Shown: positions 1-5,170 of the stretch, piece after piece
Layout of the letters: each line of letters begins with the position of its first letter
Position numbering within the stretch: position 1 is the first letter of the stretch
The notes under the pieces: model-generated
Database searches by the model: none
Told to the model about the DNA's origin: nothing
Seen by the model: only the letters and a program-made list of their open reading frames with translations
Program-made: the position numbers and the translations under genes
NCBI GenBank assembly: GCA_022564535.1
Contig: JADFLD010000190.1
Span: 1 to 5,170, forward strand
Length of the DNA stretch: 5,170 nucleotides
DNA from: Gemmatimonadota bacterium
GTDB taxonomy: Bacteria; Gemmatimonadota; Gemmatimonadetes; Longimicrobiales; UBA6960
Reading direction: 5' to 3'

Positions 1-260
1 AGAATCAGTATCGGTCTGCCTGTGGTACGCACACTGTCCTCCTTCGCTGAGTCCTGCCCGCGATATATGCAGGGGTCGTGCCACTCCGTCCCCAATGCCT
101 CAACATGCTGCTACTGCACGGGTTGCGCGCATTTCCCGATGTCCCACATCATGCCTCCGAGTGTCCTGGCCAAGTGACATCTGCGGTGCTTGTAGGACAC
201 TCCTACCACGCCCCCCCCCCGACCGCGAGCGCCGGCTGATCTCATTGCCCAGAGACTCAT
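1..260. other. Non-coding or unassigned left flank
   Basis: No convincing gene is visible here on either strand. The short open frames have low-complexity Arg/Pro/Ser-rich translations typical of non-coding frames in GC-rich DNA. The stretch lies downstream of the leftward aminotransferase gene and should contain its 3' untranslated region. It holds a perfect 5-bp hairpin (GATGT, loop CCC, ACATC, 138-150), a second hairpin at 186-209, and a run of ten C at 211-220. Neither hairpin is followed by a T-tract in either direction, so I do not call an intrinsic terminator; termination here may be Rho-dependent. The other end of whatever gene lies to the left cannot be seen. Confidence 0.5.
186..209. 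repeat. Hairpin beside a C10 run, 3' of the aminotransferase gene
   Basis: A perfect 6-bp inverted repeat, GTAGGA (192-197) and TCCTAC (201-206), encloses a 3-nt loop CAC. It can be lengthened by GTG (186-188) pairing with CAC (207-209) across a 3-nt bulge. It lies about 50 nt beyond the aminotransferase stop codon, next to the C10 tract at 211-220. On the minus strand the bases after the stem are AAGCACCGC, not T-rich, so a classical intrinsic terminator is not supported. It may stabilise a 3' end or be chance. Confidence 0.3.
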
Positions 261-1559
261 TCACCTTCCTGCCTCCACGATCAGATCCAGGAAGCGGTCG
301 AGTTGCTCGTCCTCCGTCATGACGTTGGGCGAAATGCGGATCGTATTCAGCGGCGCACCGAACGCCCTCACGACCGCTCCGTGTTCTGCGAGAAGGGTCG
401 CCCCCAACTCCGGGGCCGCCGCCCCCGAAACCTCTACGGCCATGATAACCGACCTCAGGGCCGGATCGCGAGGGGAGCGCCACGTGAGTGCGCGCTCGGC
501 ATCCGCCCGATCGAGAACCTTGGACCACAGCGAGCGATAGCGACGCTGCTTTTCGCCCTCTCCAATCGATGCCTGGAACGAGAGTGCGTCGCCGAGCGCC
601 ACCACCGCCGGCCACGCGCGTGTCGAGTAGTCCTCGTACTTCCGCGCAGAACCTTCGATGCGCTCTCCGGCGGTTCGAAACCACATGCGTGGCAGCACCG
701 CCTGAAGCCGGCGAGACGCCCAAAACAGCCCGAGCCCCTTGGGCGCTTGAATCCACTTGTGCGCACTCATCGCGTACGCGTCGACGCCGGCTTCCTCCAA
801 CCGAACCGGCACCATGCCCGCCGACTGCGCGCCATCGACGACGACGAATTCGACGCCGAGCTCTCTCGCCGCATCGGCTATGGCCCGAAGCGGATGCGTC
901 ATGCCGATCATGTTGTCCACGTGAGGGATCACGAGAACCCTGGTGTTCGACCGGATCTGCTCCGCGTGCAGAGCGACGACCTCGTCCACGGTCAATTCGG
1001 GGGCTCGCGCCACGGGGAAGTCGAAACGGCGTACAGTGAATCCCCCCCGACCGGCCAAGGCCTGCCACGCGACCGACGCCCCACCGTGGTTCAAGGAACT
1101 GAAGAGGACCTCGTCCCCGCGCCTGAGCGGCAGACCATGCGCCAGAATGTTGAAGCCTTCGGTCGTGTTGTGCGTGATCGCGATGTCGTCCGCTTCCGCC
1201 CCGAGAAGGGTCGCGGCGGCGCGGCGGGTGTCTTCCGTGACCTCACGCCATACGGCGCCCCACACGTAGAGCGACGGGTGGCTCTCACAGAGCTCCAGGT
1301 ACGCGACATGGGCCCTGTGTACCGAAATCGGAATCGTCCCGATGGATGCGTGGTTGAGGTATGTGAGGTCACCGGAAAGGAGGTACTGCTCCCTCAGCAT
1401 GCGGATGGAGGCCGCGCTCGACGCGTCGAAGCTCTGTCGCCAGAGCGGGGCATCAACGGCGGCCTCCAGCTCCTCGGCGCGAGCGAGGAGTGGAGCGGTC
1501 ACGCCCGCCGCGGTCAGCGCCTTGAGAAATCCGCGACGGCTTGTAGACGTATAGTCCAT
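261..1559 (-). CDS. Tat-exported class V aminotransferase-fold PLP enzyme (isopenicillin N epimerase-like)
   Basis: A 432-residue pyridoxal-phosphate enzyme of fold type I, class V group (cysteine desulfurase / isopenicillin N epimerase relatives). Residues 4-13 contain the twin-arginine motif TSRRGFLKA, then a hydrophobic stretch and a possible cleavage site after A-R-A at residue 28, so the protein is predicted to be exported folded to the periplasm. The catalytic core shows HNTTEG (130-135, phosphate contact), VVDGAQSAG with D242 facing the pyridine nitrogen, SAHKW with K268 as the Schiff-base lysine, and IRIS near the C terminus with R408 in the position that normally holds the substrate carboxylate. 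The desulfurase active-site Cys loop is missing and the only Cys is in the N-terminal third, so it is probably not a desulfurase. The substrate is unknown. I chose ATG 1559; an in-frame TTG at 1568 would add three residues. The Shine-Dalgarno sequence is weak. The gene is divergent from rho. Confidence 0.88.
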   Translation of the reverse strand: MDYTSTSRRGFLKALTAAGVTAPLLARAEELEAAVDAPLWRQSFDASSAASIRMLREQYLLSGDLTYLNHASIGTIPISVHRAHVAYLELCESHPSLYVWGAVWREVTEDTRRAAATLLGAEADDIAITHNTTEGFNILAHGLPLRRGDEVLFSSLNHGGASVAWQALAGRGGFTVRRFDFPVARAPELTVDEVVALHAEQIRSNTRVLVIPHVDNMIGMTHPLRAIADAARELGVEFVVVDGAQSAGMVPVRLEEAGVDAYAMSAHKWIQAPKGLGLFWASRRLQAVLPRMWFRTAGERIEGSARKYEDYSTRAWPAVVALGDALSFQASIGEGEKQRRYRSLWSKVLDRADAERALTWRSPRDPALRSVIMAVEVSGAAAPELGATLLAEHGAVVRAFGAPLNTIRISPNVMTEDEQLDRFLDLIVEAGR

Positions 1560-1837
1560 TCGATTCAACCCGCAGTTCCGGGCCGCATCGCGCGGTCCGT
1601 GGTCACTGGAAGAGACACAGAGAAAACAGCGAATTGCTACGCGACCTTGATCCGCGCGGCACTTCGTGGAAGATTGGACCTATCCAGCCGATGCGCCATG
1701 CGCCGTCGGCACTGGCGTGGCCCTTCGGCCCGCCGCACGGATGGAACCATGAACAGTTCGTTTGTGGAAATCACCTCCCGACGGGTGCCGGTGAGTTTTG
1801 CTCTCACCAGACGCGACCCGTCAATATGGGTTGAGAC
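1560..1837. promoter_or_regulatory. Divergent intergenic region between the aminotransferase gene and rho
   Basis: This 278-bp gap must carry the promoters of both flanking genes. I see no strong sigma70-type pair. Weak candidates for rho are TTGATC (1647-1652) with AAGATT (1670-1675), and TTGCTC (1798-1803) with CAATAT (1822-1827). The second would give an almost leaderless rho transcript. The rho-proximal half is rich in small hairpins: GCCGA/TCGGC with an inner GCGC/GCGC stem (1687-1710), GGCC/GGCC around CTTC (1719-1730), and GGTGAG/CTCACC (1790-1808). Their functional role is inference; GC-rich DNA produces such stems by chance. Confidence 0.4.
1790..1808 (+). promoter_or_regulatory. Perfect inverted repeat in the rho 5' leader
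   Basis: GGTGAG (1790-1795) and CTCACC (1803-1808) form a perfect 6-bp stem with a 7-nt loop TTTTGCT, ending 29 nt before the rho start codon. It could be a leader hairpin or an operator half-site pair. In E. coli, rho is autoregulated through its own leader, which makes the location plausible, but the sequence alone does not prove a role. Confidence 0.25.
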
Positions 1838-3196
1838 GTGCCCGAATCAGCAGAAGCACCGAAGCAAGAGGCGGCCCCGCAAGAGGGAACGCCAGACAGA
1901 GGATCCCAGTCCGAGACTCACGAAGGGCAGAACGACCGGGGCAAGCGCGGCAAACGCCGCCGCAGAGGCCGTCGTCGTCGCCCGAGGAACCAGGAGCGCA
2001 GCGGCCCCAGCGAGTCCGAGCTCATGGCCGACCTCCCGGAAGATGCCGAGGAGCTCATGGCCTTGTCCCGACCGCTCGGTCTTCTGGAGGCGCTCAGCAG
2101 CGGCTCAGGGTTCATTCGCCGTCGAGACTCGGGGTACGCGCCTAGCAACGACGACATCTACGTCAGCTCCCGCATCATCCAGAAGTATGGGCTGAGAACG
2201 GGCGACGAGCTCATGGGGATCGTCGGGAACCAGGGCCGCAGTGGGAAGAGCCCACCGCTCGCGTACGTCGCTCTCGTCAACGACCAATCGCCCGAGGATG
2301 CGAAGCGTCGTCCCGAGTTCAACCGCCTCGGCGCCATGCACCCCGACGAACAGCTCGTACTGGAGTGCGGGCGTACGTGGAGGGGCGAGCCAGAGTACAC
2401 GAACCGAGTGATCGACCTCTTTTGTCCGTTCGGAAAAGGACAGCGCGCGATGATCGTCGCTCCGGCGAAGGCCGGAAAGACGATGGTCATGCAGGCGGTC
2501 GCCGAGGGAATCGTAAAGAACAACCCTGAGTGCCATCTCATGATTCTTCTCGTGGACGAGCGTCCCGAGGAAGTCACGGAGATGGAGCAATGTGGGTTCG
2601 GAGAGGTGATCGCTTCGACCTTCGACCGACCCCCTGAAAGACACGTGCAGGTCGCCGAGATGACGCTAGAGAGGGCCCGGCGGCGCGTGGAACTGGGTGA
2701 GGACGTGGTCATCATCCTCGACTCCATCACACGCATGGCCCGTGCCTACAACAGCGTCCAGTCCGGCAGCGGCCGAACCATGTCCGGCGGGCTGGACACC
2801 AACGCCCTCGAGAAACCGAAGCGCTTTCTCGGCAGTGCACGCAAGATCGCGTCCGACCAGGGTGGCGGTTCGCTCACCATCATCGCGACCGCGCTCGTCG
2901 ACACCGGTTCGCGCATGGACCAGGTGATCTTCGAAGAGTTCAAGGGCACGGGTAACAGCGAATTGTTGCTCTCTCGCGAACTGGCGGACAAGCGGATCTA
3001 CCCGGCGATCGACGTGACCGGCTCTTCCACGCGGAAGGAGGAGCTCCTACTCGACGACGATAGCCTGTGGCTGTCGCACGCGATGCGTCGCCAGTTCTCC
3101 GGAGTCAGCCCCGCGGACGCTATGCTCGAGCTACTCGGTGCCATGAAGAAGACGGAAAAGAACCGCGACCTCATCGACTGGGCGAGAAACCGCTAG
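1838..3196 (+). CDS. rho: Transcription termination factor Rho
   Basis: A 452-residue ATP-dependent RNA helicase that loads on nascent RNA as a hexameric ring and releases RNA polymerase. The motor is complete: Walker A APAKAGKT with K214 (E. coli K184), VDERPEEVTEM (239-249), Walker B VVIILD with D295, the Q-loop SGSGRTMSGG (309-318), TGSRMD with R359 in the R-loop, and arginine finger R399 in SSTRKEE (E. coli R366). The OB-fold primary RNA site runs from about residue 85, with GSGFIRR (89-95) and DDIYVS (105-110). The usual N-terminal helical Rho_N domain is not recognisable. Residues 1-60 are instead charged and low-complexity, with an Arg-rich core at 36-50. Three extra residues (SDQ) sit just before GGGSLT. 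The start is GTG 1838, because an in-frame TGA at 1832-1834 blocks any longer form; the Shine-Dalgarno sequence is weak. The internal ATG at 2024 would remove the Arg-rich tail. The stop is 10 bp from the convergent SRPBCC gene. Confidence 0.96.
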   Translation: MPESAEAPKQEAAPQEGTPDRGSQSETHEGQNDRGKRGKRRRRGRRRRPRNQERSGPSESELMADLPEDAEELMALSRPLGLLEALSSGSGFIRRRDSGYAPSNDDIYVSSRIIQKYGLRTGDELMGIVGNQGRSGKSPPLAYVALVNDQSPEDAKRRPEFNRLGAMHPDEQLVLECGRTWRGEPEYTNRVIDLFCPFGKGQRAMIVAPAKAGKTMVMQAVAEGIVKNNPECHLMILLVDERPEEVTEMEQCGFGEVIASTFDRPPERHVQVAEMTLERARRRVELGEDVVIILDSITRMARAYNSVQSGSGRTMSGGLDTNALEKPKRFLGSARKIASDQGGGSLTIIATALVDTGSRMDQVIFEEFKGTGNSELLLSRELADKRIYPAIDVTGSSTRKEELLLDDDSLWLSHAMRRQFSGVSPADAMLELLGAMKKTEKNRDLIDWARNR

Positions 3197-3206
3197 GGAA
3201 GCGCTT

Positions 3207-3767
3207 TCACCGCACGGTACCTGCGGGTGCCGTGCGCACCAGCTCGCCCAGGCGGTCGAGCCCCTTGGACATCTCGGCGGACTGGGCTCGCTCCATCGAG
3301 AGGGCCCAAAAACCCATGAGAGGATTGCGACCCAGATCGCCCTCCTCACGCCAGCGCACGAGCACACCCCCGGAGTCCGCGACGACGGTGACCGACCCCT
3401 GGGTGCGCATTACGGCGTTCCCCGCGCCCGCCACCTCCACGGCGTACGTCACGGACTCGTCCTGGCGCACATCGCCGATCGTGAAGCTGCCCGAGCCGAC
3501 CTCAGGATCGTCCCAGCGGATGCTCGCGCCGGGGCCACGATCCGGTCCGACACGCTCGAGGCCCGAGTCGGGCCACGGGGTCCACATCTGCCATCCCCCG
3601 GGCGAATCCAGAAACGCGAAGACCTCCGAGGGCGTGGCGTCGAGCCGAGCCGACGCCTCGGCCTCCCATTCTCCGGGAAGGAGGAATCCTATGAACAGAA
3701 GCACGGAGAGGAGCAGCGCGCCGCCACCGAGCACGATCATGCCGGGACCGAACGGCGCACGCGTCAT
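3207..3767 (-). CDS. Membrane-anchored SRPBCC (START-like) family protein
   Basis: A 186-residue protein with a short N-terminal cytoplasmic piece, one hydrophobic segment at about 9-31 (rich in G, L, V, I and F, ending LLPG), and then a domain resembling the SRPBCC/polyketide-cyclase fold. Its start, EAEASARLDATPSEVFAFL (35-53) followed by a Trp-rich WQMWTPW (59-65), is typical of that fold, whose members bind hydrophobic ligands in a deep cavity. The segment is probably an uncleaved anchor with the domain outside the cytoplasm; no lipobox or clear cleavage site is seen. ATG 3767 is preferred: it overlaps the esterase stop as ATGA and has GGGAG (3778-3774) six bases upstream. A longer frame to 3815 lies within the esterase gene and adds an unhydrophobic Arg-rich piece. 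The ligand is unknown. The overlap indicates coupled expression with the esterase. The 3' end contains a strong hairpin. Confidence 0.82.
   Translation of the reverse strand: MTRAPFGPGMIVLGGGALLLSVLLFIGFLLPGEWEAEASARLDATPSEVFAFLDSPGGWQMWTPWPDSGLERVGPDRGPGASIRWDDPEVGSGSFTIGDVRQDESVTYAVEVAGAGNAVMRTQGSVTVVADSGGVLVRWREEGDLGRNPLMGFWALSMERAQSAEMSKGLDRLGELVRTAPAGTVR
3211..3236. terminator. Strong hairpin between convergent rho and the SRPBCC gene (possible two-way terminator)
   Basis: CGCACGG (3211-3217) pairs with CCGTGCG (3230-3236). The stem continues inward through TACC (3218-3221) against GGTG (3226-3229) with one G-U pair, closing on the tetraloop TGCG. The stem is 11 bp, starts 14 nt after the rho stop, and lies inside the last codons of the convergent SRPBCC gene. 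No T-tract follows on either strand, so it lacks half of a canonical intrinsic terminator. It may act with Rho, block read-through or protect 3' ends. Confidence 0.4.
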
Positions 3768-4477
3768 CGTACGCTCCCGGCAATCGCGTCGAGGACCCGC
3801 TCGAGGACCGGCCACGCGTTGTCCGCGACCCTCCGGTGACCCTCGATCGTGGGGTGAATGCGGTCGGCCTGGTTGAGCTCCGGGATTCCCGCGACGCCCT
3901 CGAGGAGGAACGGGATCAATTCCGTACTCTCGGCTTCAGCCACCTCGGCGAATACCTTGCGAAAGGCTCCGGTATAGGCGACACCCATGTTGGGAGGAGC
4001 CTCCATGCCGGCCACGATGATGCGGACGCCGGGGTACCGCGTCCGGGTACGTCGAACGATCTCGGTGAGGTTGTCGAGCAGAGCCAGCGGATCCTGTCCC
4101 CTCAGACCGTCATTGGCGCCGAGCTCGAGGACGAGGACGTCGACCGGATTTCGAAGCACCCAGTCCAGGCGGCGGAGGCCGCCGGCGCTGGTCTCTCCCG
4201 AGACTCCCGCGTTGATCGCCCGAAACGACTTTCCGACGGAGTCCGCGATCTCCGCCAGCCGCGCAACGTATGTGTCCGCGTCATTCTCGAGCCCAAGTCC
4301 CGCGGTCAGGCTGGTACCGAGAAAGACGACCGCCGGCCCTTCGCCGGAGGGAACCCTTGGCGAAGACGCGACCACCATGGTGGAATCCGCACCGGTGGCG
4401 TCCGCCACGGGCGCCGACTCCGGGCGCGCACACGCCACGAGCAAGGTGGCAATCAGGAAGGACAGGGAACGTGTCAT
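3764..4477 (-). CDS. Lipoprotein SGNH/GDSL esterase (TesA/arylesterase-like)
   Basis: A 237-residue SGNH-fold hydrolase, probably cleaving acyl esters or lysophospholipids. The start at ATG 4477 gives a compact lipoprotein signal: MTR, a hydrophobic run, and lipobox LVAC with C16 as the lipidated residue. A Ser/Ala/Pro-rich linker follows to about residue 47. The SGNH blocks are all present: GTSLTAG with nucleophile S56, SGETS with G94, GANDG with N122, and DRIHP with D205 and H208. They correspond to S10, G44, N73, D154 and H157 of E. coli TesA. Block I reads GTSL where GDSL is usual; the changed residue is not part of the catalytic triad. The residue after C16 is Ala, which under the E. coli sorting rule suggests the outer membrane. 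A TTG at 4504 would add nine residues. The gene is coupled by ATGA to the SRPBCC gene and is divergent from the ABC ATPase, as tesA and ybbA are in E. coli. The natural substrate is not known. Confidence 0.9.
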   Translation of the reverse strand: MTRSLSFLIATLLVACARPESAPVADATGADSTMVVASSPRVPSGEGPAVVFLGTSLTAGLGLENDADTYVARLAEIADSVGKSFRAINAGVSGETSAGGLRRLDWVLRNPVDVLVLELGANDGLRGQDPLALLDNLTEIVRRTRTRYPGVRIIVAGMEAPPNMGVAYTGAFRKVFAEVAEAESTELIPFLLEGVAGIPELNQADRIHPTIEGHRRVADNAWPVLERVLDAIAGSVR

Positions 4478-4481
4478 GATG
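4464..4481. promoter_or_regulatory. Overlapping divergent start codons (CATG) with an SD for the ABC gene
   Basis: The rightward ATG (4476-4478) and the leftward ATG (4477-4475) share bases in a single CATG. AGGGA at 4464-4468 is an acceptable ribosome binding site, seven bases before ATG 4476; a second in-frame ATG at 4479 is ten bases away. No comparable SD precedes the leftward ATG, so the esterase message may be leaderless, weakly translated, or started at TTG 4504. There is no intergenic space, so each gene's promoter must lie inside the other's coding sequence. Confidence 0.6.
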
Positions 4482-5170
4482 ATCGTGGCCGAAGGGCTCG
4501 ACAAAACCTACATCAGTGGAGGCAGACCTCTACCCGTCCTCCGCTCGTTGGATCTCGAGATCGAGTCAGAGTCGTTCGTTTCGGTGGTCGGCCCGTCGGG
4601 AAGTGGTAAGACGACGCTACTCGGGCTCCTCGCCGGACTGGACGAACCGACATCGGGACGCGTTCTCCTGGGGGGCCAGGACATCTTCGCCATGTCAGAG
4701 GATGGTCGCGCAGAATTCCGGGGGGAGAACGTCGGGTTCGTCTTCCAGACCTTCCATTTGCTGCCGACCCTGACCGCGATCGAGAACGTGCTCGTTCCGC
4801 TCGAGTTGAGGGGAAACGGCAGGGACCTGCGGCACCGCGCCAAGGATCTTCTGGTGCGCGTCGGACTTGGCGAGCGCCTCGACCACTATCCGGTTCAACT
4901 CTCGGGGGGAGAGCAGCAGCGTGTCGCGCTCGCGCGCGCGTTCGTGAACCGTCCGAAGATCCTGTTCGTGGATGAGCCGACCGGAAACCTCGATCAGGAG
5001 ACGGGGGCGTCGATCGTCGAAATGATGGAGGAGCTCAATCGCGAAGCACGCACGACGTTGATCCTGGTCACGCACGACCTCTCGTTGGCCGAGCGGGCCC
5101 ACCGGATCGTGACGCTCTCGCAGGGACGCATCGCCTCAGACCGTCCAGGCCGGCGCCCGCAGCGCTCGTG
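4476..5170 (+). CDS. ABC transporter ATPase, YbbA/LolD type (3' end cut by the window)
   Basis: At least 231 residues, open to the right edge with no stop; E. coli YbbA is of similar size, so little is missing. All nucleotide-binding motifs are intact: Walker A GPSGSGKT with K45, Q-loop Q91 in FQTFHLLP, signature LSGGEQQR (142-149), Walker B ILFVDEP with D166 and E167, D-loop GNLD (170-173), and H-loop H200 in VTHDL. The motif [16 protein letters not shown] is characteristic of the MacB/LolD/FtsE (type VII) group, whose members drive mechanotransmission on periplasmic or lipoprotein substrates rather than ordinary import. The divergent SGNH esterase points to YbbA specifically. A YbbP-like FtsX-domain permease is predicted just outside the window. 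The starts ATG 4476 and 4479 are both possible. LolD is the main alternative from sequence alone. Confidence 0.93.
   Translation, partial: MMIVAEGLDKTYISGGRPLPVLRSLDLEIESESFVSVVGPSGSGKTTLLGLLAGLDEPTSGRVLLGGQDIFAMSEDGRAEFRGENVGFVFQTFHLLPTLTAIENVLVPLELRGNGRDLRHRAKDLLVRVGLGERLDHYPVQLSGGEQQRVALARAFVNRPKILFVDEPTGNLDQETGASIVEMMEELNREARTTLILVTHDLSLAERAHRIVTLSQGRIASDRPGRRPQRS

Noticed and set aside
186..209. Intrinsic terminator for the aminotransferase gene
   Set aside because: A stem is present but no T-tract follows in the direction of transcription; kept only as a hairpin.
100..1068. A 322-codon leftward open frame in a second frame of the aminotransferase region
   Set aside because: Low-complexity Arg/Gly/Ser translation, fully overlapping the real gene on the same strand.
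1764..1780. TCACCTCC in the rho leader, identical to the 16S rRNA anti-Shine-Dalgarno core; its complement GGAGGTGA is a perfect SD on the minus strand
   Set aside because: No start codon is suitably placed for a minus-strand gene: the nearest ATG, at 1750, is about 20 nt away and opens only about 38 codons of Arg-rich peptide. An eight-base match is easily chance.
303..2195. A 630-codon rightward open frame antisense to the aminotransferase gene and running out of frame into rho
   Set aside because: Its translation is Arg/Pro-rich with no domain. It overlaps two genes with intact motifs and crosses their divergent intergenic region. Long antisense frames are expected in GC-rich coding DNA.
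3768..3815. Longer N terminus for the SRPBCC protein, starting at 3815
   Set aside because: It would extend 49 bases into the esterase gene and add an Arg-rich non-hydrophobic piece. ATG 3767 has the ATGA overlap and a well-spaced GGGAG.
3067..3876. A 269-codon rightward open frame across the rho end and the SRPBCC gene, and a similar one at 3836-4609 opposite the esterase
   Set aside because: Both are Arg/Pro/Ser-rich shadows of genes with recognisable motifs on the other frame or strand.
4478..4504. TTG start of the esterase at 4504
   Set aside because: It adds nine residues before an already complete lipoprotein signal that begins at ATG 4477. Not excluded, but less likely.

Overview
The window is GC-rich and comes from a diderm (two-membrane) bacterium. 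It has a twin-arginine (Tat) export signal, a lipoprotein signal, a Lol/MacB-class ABC ATPase and a Rho factor that resembles Bacteroidota/Gemmatimonadota-type sequences more than the E. coli form. I lean towards Gemmatimonadota or a related lineage from general feel only. No rRNA or other marker is present, so the taxonomy is unproven.

Layout from left to right. 1-260: no supportable gene; a C10 homopolymer and two small hairpins. 261-1559 (-): a Tat-exported, PLP-dependent class V aminotransferase-fold enzyme. 1560-1837: a divergent intergenic region with several short hairpins. 1838-3196 (+): transcription terminator Rho, with an intact motor but the usual N-terminal helical domain replaced by a short Arg-rich tail. 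3207-3767 (-): a membrane-anchored SRPBCC-fold protein, convergent with rho at only 10 bp. 3764-4477 (-): a lipoprotein SGNH/GDSL esterase of the TesA/arylesterase type, whose stop overlaps the SRPBCC start in an ATGA. 4476-5170 (+): the ATPase of a YbbA/LolD-type ABC transporter, running off the right edge. Its start codon overlaps the divergent esterase start in a CATG.

The right half repeats the tesA / ybbA-ybbP arrangement of E. coli: a secreted SGNH esterase divergent from an ABC ATPase whose permease should follow just past the window. Here the esterase is a lipoprotein and is translationally coupled to a membrane-anchored START-like lipid-binding-fold protein. A four-part envelope lipid-handling module (ATPase, permease, esterase, SRPBCC protein) is a reasonable hypothesis. 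It is the closest thing in the window to a new system. The aminotransferase and rho are ordinary single genes with some unusual details. I see no mobile element, CRISPR array, tRNA or rRNA.
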